Assembly: GCF_025642135.1 (NCBI RefSeq) | Contig: NZ_CP106793.1 | Span: forward strand, 4,158,001-4,222,000 | DNA length: 64,000 bases | Direction of reading: 5' to 3' | Origin: Streptomyces cynarae | GTDB taxonomy: Bacteria; Actinomycetota; Actinomycetes; Streptomycetales; Streptomycetaceae | Shown: piece after piece, positions 1 through 10,269 of the stretch | Layout: each line of letters starts with the position of its first letter | Position numbering within the stretch: position 1 is the first letter of the stretch | Position numbers and translations under genes: made by a program | The notes under the pieces: generated by a model | What the model saw: only the letters and a program-made list of their open reading frames with translations | Databases searched by the model: none | What the model was told of the DNA's origin: nothing

Positions 1-662
1 CGCTCCGGGTCCTCGGCGGTGCTCAGCTCCTGGTAACCGAGCTGGCAGACCGCCGAGTACGGCGCGAGCGGCGCCTCGGTCGAGCCGGCCACGATCACAT
101 CGGTGCCCCGGTGCACGGCGCGCGCGGCGTGCGCGAGGGCGTCGAGGCCGCCGGCCTCGTCGGCCGCGACGACCGAACAGGGGCCCTTGAACCCTCGGCG
201 GATGGAGATCTGACCGGTGCTGGCCGCGTAGAACCAGGCGATGGACTGGTAGGGGCCGACGAAGCGGCTGCCCTTTCCCCACAGCTGCTGCAGCTCCCGC
301 TGCCCGAACTCACCGCCGCCGGATCCGGCCGCGGTGACCACGCCGAGGGAGAACGGCGAACCGTGCTCGTCGGCGCGGCCGATCCGGGCGTCGGCCAGGG
401 CCAGGTCGGCCGCGGCCATCGCGAAGTGCGTGAACCGGTCGGTCTGCACGAGGAAGCGCTCTTCGACCACCGCCGCCGGGTCGAAGGCGCGGACCTCGCC
501 GGCCACCTTCAGCGGCAGGTGCTCGCACCCCTCGCGGGTGACCCGGTCCAGGACGCTGATGCCCTCCCGGGTGGACTTCCAGAAGGTGTCGGTACTCGTT
601 CCGTTGGGCGCGACGACGCCGATTCCGGTGACGCCGGCGCGCCTCACGTGGGGTGCGCTCAT
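1..662 (-). CDS. whiE-ORFIV: Spore-pigment type II PKS chain length factor (KS-beta), 3' part cut by the window edge
   Basis: This is the N-terminal 220 residues of a ketosynthase-beta/chain length factor, the partner that forms the minimal PKS heterodimer with the KS-alpha encoded just upstream. It starts [20 protein letters not shown]. Where KS-alpha has the catalytic cysteine ([10 protein letters not shown]), this protein reads [10 protein letters not shown], so the cysteine position is Glu; most antibiotic CLFs carry Gln there. The ATG overlaps the KS-alpha stop as ATGA, which suggests translational coupling and 1:1 synthesis. Gene order (SchA/CurD, cupin, KS, CLF, divergent hydroxylase) matches the whiE grey spore-pigment cluster. 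The missing 3' part lies left of base 1. Confidence 0.93.
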   Translation of the reverse strand, partial: MSAPHVRRAGVTGIGVVAPNGTSTDTFWKSTREGISVLDRVTREGCEHLPLKVAGEVRAFDPAAVVEERFLVQTDRFTHFAMAAADLALADARIGRADEHGSPFSLGVVTAAGSGGGEFGQRELQQLWGKGSRFVGPYQSIAWFYAASTGQISIRRGFKGPCSVVAADEAGGLDALAHAARAVHRGTDVIVAGSTEAPLAPYSAVCQLGYQELSTAEDPE

Positions 663-1927
663 CGTGTCCTCTCCCTCTGCCGGGTCAGGATCACCGCGGA
701 CTGGAAGCCGCCGAACCCGCTGCCCACGGAGAGCACGCTGGTCAGCTTCCGCTCCCGGGCCACGCGCGGGACGTAGTCCAGGTCGCACTCCGGGTCGGGG
801 GTCTCGTAGTTCGCGGTCGGCGGTACGGCCTGGCGGTCCAGGGCCAGTACGCAGGCCACGACCTCGATCGCGCCGATCGCCCCGAGGGAGTGCCCCACCA
901 TGGACTTGATGGAGCTCATGGGCGTGTCGTACGCGTGGTGGCCCAGGGCTCGCTTCACGGCGGCGGTCTCGTGGCGGTCGTTCTGCCGGGTGCCGGAGCC
1001 GTGCGCGTTGACGTAGTCGATGGCCGAGCCGTCGAGGCGGGCGTGGTCGAGCGCCGTCTCGATGGCGCGGGCCATCTCCAGGCCCTCGCTGGTCAGTCCG
1101 GTCATGTGGTAGGCGTTGCCGAAGGTGGCGTAGCCGCTGAGCTCGCAGTACACCCGCGCGCCGCGGGCCCGGGCGTGTTCCAGCTCCTCCAGGACGAGCA
1201 CCGCGCCGCCCTCGCCCATGACGAACCCGTCACGGTTGTTGTCGAAGGGCCGTGAGGCGTGTGCGGGGTCGTCGTTGTTCGGGGACGTGGCCTTGATCGC
1301 GTCGAAGCAGGCCATGGTGATCGGGGAGATCGGCGAGTCGGAGGCGCCCGCGATGCAGACGTCGGCCCGGCCCTCCTCCACGGTGTGGAAGGCGTACCCC
1401 ACCGCGTCGAGCCCCGAGGTGCAGCCCGTGGAGACGGTCTGCACCGGACCAGAGGCGCCGAAACGTTCCGCCACCATCGAGGCCAGCGTGCTCGGCGAGA
1501 ACGCCCGGTGCAGGTGCGGACCCGCCTCCCGGTGGTCCACGTCCCAGCGCTGCCCGCGATGGCTGACCAGGACGTAGTCGTGCTCCAGCCGGGTGGTTCC
1601 GCCCACCGCGGTCCCCAGGGACACCCCGACCCGCCAGGGGTTCTCCCGGGCCAGGTCGAGGCCGGCGTCCCGTACGGCCTCCTCACCGGCGACCAGGGCG
1701 AACTGGATGTACCGGTCGGCACGTTCGATCTGCTCCGGCCCCAGCCCGCACGCCACCGGGTCGAAGTCGCACTCGGCGGCGATCCGCGAGCGCAGGCCGG
1801 TCGGGTCGAAGAAGGTGATGCCCCGCGTCGCGGTACGGCCGTTGGCGAGCAGATCCCAGAACGCCGGGACGCCGATGCCGCCCGGTGCCACGACGCCTAT
1901 GCCGGTGACCGCCACGCGCCGGGTCAT
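659..1927 (-). CDS. whiE-ORFIII: Spore-pigment beta-ketoacyl synthase KS-alpha
   Basis: A 422-aa type II PKS ketosynthase that extends a malonyl-ACP-derived polyketide chain with the CLF and an ACP in the cytoplasm. The active-site Cys169 lies in [11 protein letters not shown], the two catalytic histidines are at about 309 (VNAHGSGT) and 346 (SMVGHSLGA), and Lys341 lies in [10 protein letters not shown], so the thiolase-fold catalytic set is complete. Length is normal for the family. The ATG overlaps the stop of the upstream cupin gene as ATGA, and its own stop overlaps the CLF start in the same way, so ORFII-ORFIII-ORFIV form a tightly coupled operon. Aromatic antibiotic KSs are similar, but the flanking genes point to spore pigment. 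Confidence 0.95.
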   Translation of the reverse strand: MTRRVAVTGIGVVAPGGIGVPAFWDLLANGRTATRGITFFDPTGLRSRIAAECDFDPVACGLGPEQIERADRYIQFALVAGEEAVRDAGLDLARENPWRVGVSLGTAVGGTTRLEHDYVLVSHRGQRWDVDHREAGPHLHRAFSPSTLASMVAERFGASGPVQTVSTGCTSGLDAVGYAFHTVEEGRADVCIAGASDSPISPITMACFDAIKATSPNNDDPAHASRPFDNNRDGFVMGEGGAVLVLEELEHARARGARVYCELSGYATFGNAYHMTGLTSEGLEMARAIETALDHARLDGSAIDYVNAHGSGTRQNDRHETAAVKRALGHHAYDTPMSSIKSMVGHSLGAIGAIEVVACVLALDRQAVPPTANYETPDPECDLDYVPRVARERKLTSVLSVGSGFGGFQSAVILTRQRERTR

Positions 1928-2385
1928 GAACGGACCTGACCTCGGTCGGCCGGCCGGGCACCGCCCGCCCCGGCTCCTTCCGCGGCGACCGCGACGGCTT
2001 CCGTCTCCTCGGTGTCGACGTGGCCGAGCTGCGGGGTCGGGGCGAGGGGGCCCAGATGGAAGACGAGACGCGCCTCCTCGTCACCCACGTTGCGGAAGCG
2101 GTGCCGCATGTAGGCGGGGATCATCAGGCCCTGCTCGGGGCGCAACGCGTGCGGCTCGCCGTCCAGGTCCACCTCGAGCCGGCCGCTGAGGACGTAGACG
2201 AACTCCTCGGAGTAGGGGTGGTAGTGCTCGCCGATCCGATCCCCCGGCTGCACGATGGCCACACCCATGAAACCGCTGGTGGAGCCGACCGTGGCCGGGG
2301 TGAGCATGGCGCGCAGATCGCCGCCGCGTCTGGTGTTGGGCTCGATCTCGCCGAGCTCCACGATTCTGGGACGGGGTTTGGTCAC
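1924..2385 (-). CDS. whiE-ORFII: Cupin-domain protein of the spore-pigment cluster
   Basis: A 153-aa single-domain cupin. It contains the two metal-binding motifs expected for the fold: [17 protein letters not shown] (His-x-His...Glu) and a later [16 protein letters not shown] segment. The GTG at 2385 is chosen because GGAGGAA lies 7 nt upstream; the frame is open further upstream but without a better site. The protein is the second gene of the whiE-type operon, 64 nt after the SchA/CurD gene and overlapping KS-alpha by 4 nt. In whiE-like clusters this cupin is thought to help modify or fold the polyketide. Residues after about 120 are Ala/Gly/Glu-rich and probably disordered. Confidence 0.9.
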   Translation of the reverse strand: MTKPRPRIVELGEIEPNTRRGGDLRAMLTPATVGSTSGFMGVAIVQPGDRIGEHYHPYSEEFVYVLSGRLEVDLDGEPHALRPEQGLMIPAYMRHRFRNVGDEEARLVFHLGPLAPTPQLGHVDTEETEAVAVAAEGAGAGGARPADRGQVRS

Positions 2386-2449
2386 GTCGTTCCTCCGATG
2401 GTGTGCTGCGTCGACAGGGGGCGGGGCCACCACGGCCCTGTGGTGCCGG

Positions 2450-3604
2450 TCAGGCCTCGGCCGAACGGCGGTCGGTGATGAGGTCCATACGGGCGAGCGT
2501 CAGGAAGCGCGCCAGGTCGCCGCCCTTGAGGGCAGAGCCGTCCGCACCGACGGCGGCGCCGTCGAGGAGGGTGGTCAGCTCGGCCGCCTGCCCCGGATCG
2601 GCCAGCCCGAGGGTCAGCACCGGGTCGGCGTCGGCACCGCCGCGAACATCGATCAGCCGTACGACGATCTCGTCGCGCTGGAAGATCGTGCTGCCGCAGA
2701 CCGGGCTGCGCGGATCGTCCGCCCGCGCCTCGTCCTGCTCCGCGAGGAGCCGGGCCAGCCGCATCCCGCAACCCGGCCGGGCCGGGTAGTACAGCGCGAG
2801 CCGCTTCGCCTCCGGGCACTCCTGATCCGACGTCACATGGTGGACCGCGGGCAGCGCCGCGCGAGTGAAGAAGACCCGCGCGGACTCCGGGTCGTTGAGG
2901 TCCCGGTCGTGCTCCAGATAGGGGTTGATGGCCTCCTCCACCGCCCGCACCTCCGGCTGCCGGGAGACGTGCCGCAACGCCGCGAGCAGGTCGCCCCGCA
3001 CCTCGATGGCCCGCACCACCCGGTTGCCGTGCATGAACAGCGAGGTCCGGCACAGCCGCGTGGTGTCGTCGACCCGGGCCTGAGGCGAGGCGTAGTCCGA
3101 GAGGATCTTCGCCACGGTCTGCTCACTGCCCGGCTTGACCGTGAAGGTGAGCGCATGGCGGATCACTCCGTCACCGATCCGCGGGGACGCCTGCAGCCGC
3201 CGGTTCGCGGACCTGGCGGACGACTCGCCACCGGTCTCCCGGACGATGTGGAAACGCAGCGACCGGGTGTCCCGGACACAGCTGTGCAGCGGCTGCACCA
3301 TCCGCACGTGCTCCTCGCTGTTCACCCAGGCGAGGAACGGCGGGGCACTCTCCCACTCGCTGGTGATGAGCCACTGCGAGGGATTCTCGATCGACTGGCA
3401 GAGCTGGTCGCTGACGTGCCCGGGAACGGACGCGACCTGGTTGCACAGCTGCTCGTACGCCTCCAGGAACTGCTGCTGGGCTCCGTCGTAGACGTCCACC
3501 AACAGGACGACCCGGAGCGGGGAGCCGTCGAACACCGACTGCGAGACCCGTTTCGACACCTGTCGCGTCACCGGTTCTGAAACACGTTCAGACATTGTGG
3601 TCAT
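2450..3604 (-). CDS. whiE-ORFI: SchA/CurD-like protein of the spore-pigment cluster
   Basis: A 384-aa protein resembling WhiE-ORFI/SchA/CurD. It contains repeated ferredoxin-like, antibiotic-monooxygenase-type segments: one near residues 25-110 ([20 protein letters not shown], with [18 protein letters not shown]) and a second near 150-240 ([20 protein letters not shown]). The family is found in spore-pigment and curamycin-type clusters; its exact reaction is unsettled, with monooxygenation or cyclisation proposed. ATG 3604 follows AAGGAG at 11 nt; a second in-frame ATG lies three codons on. It is the first gene of the minus-strand operon and diverges from the FAD hydroxylase. Confidence 0.88.
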   Translation of the reverse strand: MTTMSERVSEPVTRQVSKRVSQSVFDGSPLRVVLLVDVYDGAQQQFLEAYEQLCNQVASVPGHVSDQLCQSIENPSQWLITSEWESAPPFLAWVNSEEHVRMVQPLHSCVRDTRSLRFHIVRETGGESSARSANRRLQASPRIGDGVIRHALTFTVKPGSEQTVAKILSDYASPQARVDDTTRLCRTSLFMHGNRVVRAIEVRGDLLAALRHVSRQPEVRAVEEAINPYLEHDRDLNDPESARVFFTRAALPAVHHVTSDQECPEAKRLALYYPARPGCGMRLARLLAEQDEARADDPRSPVCGSTIFQRDEIVVRLIDVRGGADADPVLTLGLADPGQAAELTTLLDGAAVGADGSALKGGDLARFLTLARMDLITDRRSAEA

Positions 3605-3828
3605 GCTGCGCTCTTCTCCTTCGGCGGGGCAGAAGCCGACATCGGCCGCGGGTGACACGACGTCAGCGTTCCTCGATCGTGTTCCGGCCGCCGGTGGTGC
3701 GCGACTCGTATGAACCACGTGGGTGATCACGCGGGTGATTGGCCGCGCCGACGCACGCGAAGCCGCCCGGAGAGGGCATGGAAACCACAACGCGCCCCAA
3801 CCCCGCACCCCTGCCCCTGGAGGCACCG
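3605..3828. promoter_or_regulatory. Divergent whiE promoter region
   Basis: The gap between the two whiE-type transcription units must hold both promoters (whiEP1 and whiEP2 in S. coelicolor, where P2 depends on sigma-F). A perfect palindrome GTGATCAC occurs at 3723-3730, inside GGGTGATCACGCGGGTGATT; repeated GTGA elements of this type resemble sites of the developmental repressor BldD, but this is inference. I could not pick confident -35/-10 elements. Confidence 0.5.
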
Positions 3829-5484
3829 ATGCAGCAAGAAGCCGACCACCGGGTTCCGGTCCTCATCGTCGGCGGCTCCCTGGTGGGCCTGTCCATGTCC
3901 CTGTTCCTGGGCCGTCACGGCGTGCGGCACACCCTCGTCGAGCGGCACGCGGGCACCTCGATCCACCCACGCGGACGCGGCAACAACGTGCGGACGATGG
4001 AACTCTTCCGGGTGGCCGGCATCGAACCGGACATCAAGACCGCGGCCTCGCTCCTCGCGGACAACCACGGCATCCTGCAGACCCCGACACTCGTCGGCGA
4101 CGCCGGCGAATGGCTGTTCCGGCACATCGACCCGGGCGGCGGACTCGCCCGGTTCAGCCCCACCGCCTGGTGCCTGTGCAGCCAGAACGACCTGGAACCC
4201 GTCCTGCTCGACAGCGCCCGGGAACTCGGCGGCGACCTGAGGTACTCCCACGAGATGGAGTCCTTCGAACAGGACCCCGAAGGGGTGACGGCCGTCGTCC
4301 GCGACCGGGCCACCGACGAGCGGTACACCGTCCGCGCCGACTACCTCGTCGCGGCGGACGGCCCGCGCAGCCCCGTGCGGCGCCGGCTCGGCATCGGACA
4401 GACCGGACCCGGCGACCTCTTCGCCAACGTCAGCGTCACCTTCCGCTCCAAGCTGCTCGCCGACGTGGTCGGCGACCGCCGCTTCATCTGCTGCTACCTC
4501 ACCGACCCCGAGGCCGACGGCGCACTGCTGCCCGTCGACAACAAGGAACAGTGGGTCTTCCACGCGCCCTGGCACCCCGAACGCGGCGAAACCCTCGAGG
4601 AGTTCACCGAGGACCGGCTCCAACGGCACATCCGCCGCGCCGTCGGCGTGCCCGACCTCGACGTGGAGGTCACCGGCAAGGCGTCCTGGCGCGCCGCCGA
4701 ACGCGTCGCCGACCGGTACACGGCCGGCCGCGTCTTCCTCGCCGGGGACTCCGCCCACGAGATGTCCCCGACCGGGGCGTTCGGCTCCAACACCGGCATC
4801 CAGGACGCCCACAACCTGGCCTGGAAACTCGCCGCCGTCCTCGGCGGCTGGGCCGGACCCGGCCTGCTGGACACCTACGACACCGAGCGCCGGCCGGTGG
4901 CCCTCGCCACCAGCGCCCGCGCCTCGGCCCGCTCGGTGGAGCACAGCCACCCGGGCTTCTCCCCCGCGCCCGGAATGCGCGGCGACGGCCCGAGAAGCGG
5001 CATCCTCAACGTCGTCCTCGGCTACCGCTACCCCGAGGGCGCCGTCGCCGGGGCCGACCCCGCGCAACCGGTCGTGCCCGACGCCGTACGCCTCACCGGG
5101 GAGCCGGGCAGCCGCGCCCCCCACCTCTGGCTGCGCCGCTCCAGCGCCCGGCTGTCCACGCTCGACCTGTACGAACGCGCCATGGTCCTGCTCAGCGACG
5201 CCCGCTCCACGGCGGGGTGGCACGACGCGGCCCGCCGCATCGCGGTGACGGACGGCGTACGCCTCGAGACGTACCGCATCGGCACGGGACCGGATGCCGA
5301 CCTGACGTACGACGAGGAGGAGGGAACCGGGCCCGGCGACTGGGCACGGGCGTACGGCACGACGACGGACGGAGCGGTCCTGGTGCGACCGGACGGGTTC
5401 GTGGCCTGGCGGGCACCGGGAGCCGTACCGGACCCGGTGGACGCGCTGCGGGAGGTGCTGGCGGCGCTGCTCAGGCCGGCCTGA
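3829..5484 (+). CDS. whiE-ORFVIII: FAD-dependent aromatic polyketide hydroxylase (spore pigment)
   Basis: A 551-aa flavoprotein monooxygenase of the PHBH/RdmE class, expected to hydroxylate the spore-pigment polyketide. The N-terminal Rossmann motif is VLIVGGSLVGLSMSL; the DG motif is VAADGPRSPVRR; the GD motif is VFLAGDSAHEMSPTGAFG followed by the FAD-binding NTGIQDAHNLAWKL. The C-terminal ~130 residues look like the thioredoxin-like domain of these hydroxylases, ending in a VLVRPDGFVAWR segment. The ATG at 3829 has GGAGG 5 nt upstream and places the Rossmann motif at the usual distance from the N-terminus. An alternative ATG at 3778 with GGAG would add 17 Pro/Thr-rich residues. Divergent from the biosynthetic operon as in whiE. 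Confidence 0.92.
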   Translation: MQQEADHRVPVLIVGGSLVGLSMSLFLGRHGVRHTLVERHAGTSIHPRGRGNNVRTMELFRVAGIEPDIKTAASLLADNHGILQTPTLVGDAGEWLFRHIDPGGGLARFSPTAWCLCSQNDLEPVLLDSARELGGDLRYSHEMESFEQDPEGVTAVVRDRATDERYTVRADYLVAADGPRSPVRRRLGIGQTGPGDLFANVSVTFRSKLLADVVGDRRFICCYLTDPEADGALLPVDNKEQWVFHAPWHPERGETLEEFTEDRLQRHIRRAVGVPDLDVEVTGKASWRAAERVADRYTAGRVFLAGDSAHEMSPTGAFGSNTGIQDAHNLAWKLAAVLGGWAGPGLLDTYDTERRPVALATSARASARSVEHSHPGFSPAPGMRGDGPRSGILNVVLGYRYPEGAVAGADPAQPVVPDAVRLTGEPGSRAPHLWLRRSSARLSTLDLYERAMVLLSDARSTAGWHDAARRIAVTDGVRLETYRIGTGPDADLTYDEEEGTGPGDWARAYGTTTDGAVLVRPDGFVAWRAPGAVPDPVDALREVLAALLRPA

Positions 5485-5511
5485 GCCCGCTCACCCGACG
5501 GGGGTGTGCCG

Positions 5512-5548
5512 GGTGGTTCCGGACGGCTTCCCGGCGTCCGGAACCACC
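5512..5548. terminator. Terminator hairpin between convergent genes
   Basis: A perfect 14-bp stem GGTGGTTCCGGACG / CGTCCGGAACCACC encloses a 9-nt loop, between the hydroxylase stop (5484) and the stop of the convergent secreted-protein gene (5559). It can serve both strands. Confidence 0.75.
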
Positions 5549-5558
5549 GGCGGAACAG

Positions 5559-6008
5559 CTAGCGCCAGATCGTCTGGATCGAGTCGAACTGGACCCAGGT
5601 GATCGGGTTGCCGCTGTTGGCGCCGTAGATGGTCACGGAGCCCGCGGTGTTCACCTCGAAGCGGCAGGCGTTGATGCCCTGGCTGTTGTTCCGGGGGGTC
5701 GTGGCGCGGACGTACCAGGTGGGCAGCCCTATGGACGCCGGGAGAGTGGCGATCTTGGTGTCGGCGGTGAGGCTGCAGGTGATCGCGCCGCGGGCCTGGA
5801 GGAAGGTGGTGCCGAGGATGGTGACGATGCGGACCTGCGGGGTCGCGCCGGTCTGCGCGGTGATGCCGGGCTCCAGCACCAGATCGGTCCACGCGGTGGC
5901 GTCGACCGCGGCGGCGGCCGCGGGGGTGGCGGTGGCGACGCTGCCGACGGCGACAGCGGCGGGCAGGCCGAGAGCGGCACCGAGGATGCTACGGCGGTTG
6001 TAGGACAT
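5559..6008 (-). CDS. Tat-secreted small protein sharing a C-terminal module with its neighbour
   Basis: A 149-aa protein with a twin-arginine signal (MSYNRRSILGAALG..., then a hydrophobic stretch and Ala-rich cleavage region near 30-34). The mature part is ~115 aa and beta-rich. Its end, TPRNNSQGINACRFEV...NPITWVQFDSIQTIWR, parallels the end of the upstream protein (VPRNNSGGYCVARAEA...NAITWAQLDNFSAVWR). ATG 6008 follows AAGGAG. It lies 53 nt downstream of that gene on the same strand, so the two are probably co-transcribed. I do not recognise a specific function; the shared module suggests a carbohydrate- or surface-binding domain. Confidence 0.75.
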   Translation of the reverse strand: MSYNRRSILGAALGLPAAVAVGSVATATPAAAAAVDATAWTDLVLEPGITAQTGATPQVRIVTILGTTFLQARGAITCSLTADTKIATLPASIGLPTWYVRATTPRNNSQGINACRFEVNTAGSVTIYGANSGNPITWVQFDSIQTIWR

Positions 6009-6061
6009 GGCGGTTGGTCTCCTTGACGAGGCCGTGTGCGGAATGGCGGAGGGTGGCGACT

Positions 6062-7348
6062 TCAGCGCCAGACGGCGCTGAAGTTGTCGAGCTGCGCCCA
6101 GGTGATGGCGTTGGTGGAGGTCCCGCCGTACAGGCGCAGCTGGCGGTCGGTGCCGGCCTCGGCCCGGGCGACGCAGTAGCCACCGCTGTTGTTGCGCGGG
6201 ACGTTGCAACGGGTCTCCATGCTCGGGGAGAGCGTGTCGGGCAGTGTGCCGATGACCGCGTCGGCGTTGAAAGTGCCCTTGACCCCGCCGCTGAGCTGGA
6301 GCGTCGTGACGCCGCTGACGCTGATGAGCCGTCCCTTGGGGGCGTTCTGGTCGACGCTGACGCCGGAGGCGAGGGGAATCGTCTGCCAGTCGGTGAGCAC
6401 CTTGACGCCGTCGACCTCGGCCGCCCCGGAGAGCGACACGATGGTGCAGGTGCGCGGCCCGGGGTCCTCGCAGGCGAAACCGAAGTGGAGGTAGGGCACG
6501 TCGTCCACCACTTCCACGGTCATGCCCTCCGGCTCGCGCCATTGGAGGCCCGGCGCGGCGGTGATGAACTGCCGGGCCAGGACGTTCCCGGTGGCCCACT
6601 CGACAGCGGTGATGTAGGTGTTGCCCGGCGGAGGGTTGTACGGAGTGCTGGGCGGGCTGACGGTGCTGTCGTAGTGCTCCCCGTCGAGCAGGTACAGCAC
6701 GCCGCTGTGGGACGCGTATCCCTGGAAGACGCCCAGACCCGTGGGCTGAGCCAGGCGCTGGAGCGGCGTGAAGACGCCCGCCGCCGCCTGGGCCAGGTCG
6801 TACCGCTCGTAGTACATCGTGCCGCCGGTGCTGAACCGGACGATGAGCTCGTTGGCGCTGCGGTCGATGGTGGGGGTGACGCCGCGGGCGCCCGTCACGG
6901 GGGTGTACGGCGTGGTGTGCAGGGAGGACCCGTAGTCCAGGACCGTCCCGGTCTGGAACTCGAAGTTGGTGATGGCGGTGCCGAAGCCCTCGTTGCTGCT
7001 GTTGGCCACGGATGCCGTCTCGGTCCACAGGCGGATGACGCCGCTGCGGTTCTCGACGCCGAGGTTGACGCCGTGGCCGAATCCCCGCAGATACATGTAC
7101 CCGACGATGGCGCCCGACCGGTTGAGGCGCGTCACGCACATGTCTCCGTTGGCGAGCCGGTCGGCGCCGGAGACCGGTCCGGACTCCCCGCTGAGGGTCA
7201 GACCGCCCTCCATCACCTGGAGCACGAAGATGTCGCCGGACACCGGGTCGATGCCGAACGACTGCATCACGGTGCTGTTCTTGAGCGGGCGCCGGTGGAG
7301 CAGCTTGCCCACCGGTCCCGCGATGTCTATCTGTCCTGCAACGGTCAC
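6062..7348 (-). CDS. TagC/phage receptor-binding-protein-like beta-propeller protein
   Basis: A 428-aa protein whose first ~270 residues resemble the beta-propeller of phage tail-spike/TagC-like proteins ('teichoic acid biosynthesis protein C-like'): MQSFGIDPVSGDIFVLQV, GDMCVTRLNRSG, YMYLRGFGHGVNLGVE, YEHY/DGEHYDSTVSP. The C-terminal ~150 residues hold a beta-rich module that is repeated, diverged, in the small Tat-secreted protein downstream. GTG 7348 is preceded by AAGGAG at 10 nt. No signal peptide is evident. Such proteins in Streptomyces are usually chromosomal relatives of phage baseplate or wall-binding proteins. The role is unknown; family placement is from recall. Confidence 0.7.
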   Translation of the reverse strand: MTVAGQIDIAGPVGKLLHRRPLKNSTVMQSFGIDPVSGDIFVLQVMEGGLTLSGESGPVSGADRLANGDMCVTRLNRSGAIVGYMYLRGFGHGVNLGVENRSGVIRLWTETASVANSSNEGFGTAITNFEFQTGTVLDYGSSLHTTPYTPVTGARGVTPTIDRSANELIVRFSTGGTMYYERYDLAQAAAGVFTPLQRLAQPTGLGVFQGYASHSGVLYLLDGEHYDSTVSPPSTPYNPPPGNTYITAVEWATGNVLARQFITAAPGLQWREPEGMTVEVVDDVPYLHFGFACEDPGPRTCTIVSLSGAAEVDGVKVLTDWQTIPLASGVSVDQNAPKGRLISVSGVTTLQLSGGVKGTFNADAVIGTLPDTLSPSMETRCNVPRNNSGGYCVARAEAGTDRQLRLYGGTSTNAITWAQLDNFSAVWR

Positions 7349-8147
7349 GCGACGCCGCTCCTTCTCGCACGTTCCTGTGCTGTCATGTTCGGGGCGGCGC
7401 AAGTGTCGCATGATCACTGCGTTGAGCACGGAACCCCTCGGTCCGCTCCGCTCACGCACCGCACACACAAACGGCCCCGAACAAGGAGTCCGGGGCCGTT
7501 CGGCGGGTCCGCCGACCTTCGTCCTCCCGGCTGGAGAGGACGAAGCGACCAGACTTCATGGGCAGGCCGCGGGACAAGCAAGGATCCGCAGGTCACGGAC
7601 CATGCCGCGACTCCCGTCGCCCAGGTCGTAATGCGCCGTCCCCACCGAGTGCCCGGCGAAGAACTGGCGCACGTGTCGATCAAGTGCTTCGGCAGCCCCA
7701 TCCGTCGTCATACCGGGGATCATGTCAGGCGCCTAATAAGGTCGAGGGGGCGGTAACCGCTGGACCACGTCCTGCTGCAGGCCGACCTCACGGCGGTGAC
7801 CCCCGGCCCGTTTCGGCGTGAGGTCGGCAGAGTCTCAATGACCGAGCCAAGCGACGGGCGCCGGCCGATGGTGCGCACGGCGCCCGTGTCGGGCCCGGGC
7901 TTTGAGGTCTGGCCTCATCCTTATCAGGTCGATCATGGGGACTCGGCGACGTCGGCCAACCGGCTGGTGCCCTTGGCTGATCGTCCGTTGTCATTCGGCG
8001 TTGGTCGGCACTGTCCGCACCTGTTGGTGTCAGCCGACTGATTCCCTCTTTGCAGATCTACTGCCAGTTCTTCTGGAAGAGAGGTCGGACACTCCCCGTA
8101 TCGTGCACGCAAGCTCTGGATGCACGACCGGCAAAAAAGGGAGAAGG
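7349..8147. other. Gene-poor junction region of about 800 bp
   Basis: No convincing gene is present. Open frames here are short, lack ribosome sites and resemble nothing I know. The region holds an isolated hairpin (7470-7500) and sequence of lower GC than its surroundings near 7700-8100. Together with the integrase remnant next door it looks like a decayed mobile-element or rearrangement junction. Confidence 0.5.
7470..7500. terminator. Orphan terminator-like hairpin
   Basis: A perfect 10-bp stem AACGGCCCCG / CGGGGCCGTT with an 11-nt loop. There is no intact gene ending just upstream on either strand, so it may be the left-over terminator of a lost gene. Confidence 0.55.
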
Positions 8148-8558
8148 ATGGACGAGTGGGGCCCTGTTGACTTGATACATCTGTCTGACGGACGAGGGGT
8201 CTCCCTCGTCCTGCGTGCAGTTGAGCCCCACAAAGCACGACACGCCCGGGTTCAAGCCGAGTGCCTTATAACTACGGATTTCGTAAATGCCCGCTTGAAG
8301 ACCAACATCCGGCTTGACGACCTCGAAGAATGGGAGGACGCACTGAGACGCCTCAGTGCTGGTGAAGACGCCAGCTGGCCCCAAGGAAGCCGAGGGCTGG
8401 AACTGTACTTCCACCCACACGAAGACGGCTGGCTCTCCATCTCGGTCCACGATCCCGACAGGTTGACAGTGGCCCTGGGACTCGAACCAACGCCTGAGTG
8501 GCTTGATGAGCATGAGGCAAATCTTCAACGTCTACGTGACGCCTGCGGCGAGTCCTGA
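8148..8558 (+). CDS. Hypothetical protein, possibly DUF5959-like
   Basis: A 136-aa soluble acidic protein starting MDEWGPVDLIHLSDGRG. ATG 8148 has GGGAGAAGG directly upstream, while the open frame before it is unlike coding sequence. It contains DLEEWEDALRRLSAG and a histidine/aspartate-rich LYFHPHEDGWLSISVHDPDR segment, a pattern I associate with a Streptomyces-specific family of unknown function (DUF5959), with modest certainty. It lies in the junction region beside an integrase remnant, so it may be cargo of a former element. No function can be given. Confidence 0.6.
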   Translation: MDEWGPVDLIHLSDGRGVSLVLRAVEPHKARHARVQAECLITTDFVNARLKTNIRLDDLEEWEDALRRLSAGEDASWPQGSRGLELYFHPHEDGWLSISVHDPDRLTVALGLEPTPEWLDEHEANLQRLRDACGES

Positions 8559-8594
8559 AGACAGACAAGACACGGGTGGGTGCCGGCGAGACCC

Positions 8595-8745
8595 TGGTGT
8601 CGCGCCCCGCGTCGTGATGGAGATCCTGGGGCACGGCCAGATCAGCATCACGATGGGTGTCTACACGCACGTGACCTCGGACACACAGCGCGAGGCCATC
8701 AGTCACATGGACCGCCTGCTCAGGCGCCGTATCGATCGTGAGTGA
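8595..8745 (+). pseudogene. C-terminal remnant of a tyrosine recombinase (integrase)
   Basis: About 50 residues read PRVVMEILGHGQISITMGVY, then THV...AISHMDRLL, which is the C-terminal box of phage-type tyrosine integrases, including the LGH motif and the nucleophilic Tyr in VYTHV. The catalytic Arg and most of the protein are missing, and the frame upstream does not continue the homology. It sits 81 bp from the 3' end of tRNA-Thr and points towards it, the classic position of an integrase beside its attachment site. This supports past integration at this tRNA. Confidence 0.8.
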
Positions 8746-8774
8746 TCGCACGGGTTTATGTCACCCGTGGATGT

Positions 8775-8810
8775 CGAACGCCCCGGACCGATCATCGGCC
8801 GGGGCGTTCG
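8775..8810. terminator. Terminator of tRNA-Thr
   Basis: A near-perfect 36-bp inverted repeat, CGAACGCCCCGG / CCGGGGCGTTCG with a further CCGAT-C-ATCGG in the centre, lies 17 bp past the tRNA 3' end on the minus strand. Confidence 0.7.
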
Positions 8811-8826
8811 TGCTGTTCAGCGAGAG

Positions 8827-8900
8827 AGCCCCCTGTCGGATTCGAACCGACGACCTTCGCTTTACAAGAGCGGCGCTCTGACCAGCTGAGCTAAGGAGGC
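8827..8900 (-). tRNA. tRNA-Thr (anticodon UGU)
   Basis: The minus strand folds as a tRNA: acceptor GCCTCCT pairs with AGGGGGC (one G-T wobble), the D arm is GCTCAGCTGGTCAGAGC, the anticodon loop is CTTGTAA (anticodon TGT, threonine codon ACA), and the T arm is GTCGG-TTCGAAT-CCGAC. The discriminator base is T and CCA is not encoded. It reads threonine ACA codons, which are rare in this genome. An integrase remnant abuts its 3' end. Confidence 0.95.
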
Positions 8901-9146
8901 ATGCGCAGGGCGAGGCAAGTGTGCCCATGCACGCTCGTGCAGTGTACCCAGGTCCCGGCCCAGCCCTGTCGAAAATTTCCGCGAAGTTCACATGCCCCGA
9001 GGTACTGACATGCGGGCGAACGCCAGGTACCGTCTCGGTCCAGTTCACTCTTGTGGACTACACCACAACGGAACCCCGTAGTGGCAACCACCTTCCTACT
9101 CGGATCGTCCGGCACGTTCCTGCCGGTAGAAGGGGGCCCATTCACC

Positions 9147-10235
<1,089 letters not shown>

Positions 10236-10269
10236 CCCGACGACCTCGGCTTATTCACCCAGGTTGACG

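Noticed and set aside
7558..7821. Small coding frame in the junction region
   Set aside because: No ribosome site, poor codon pattern and no recognisable motif.
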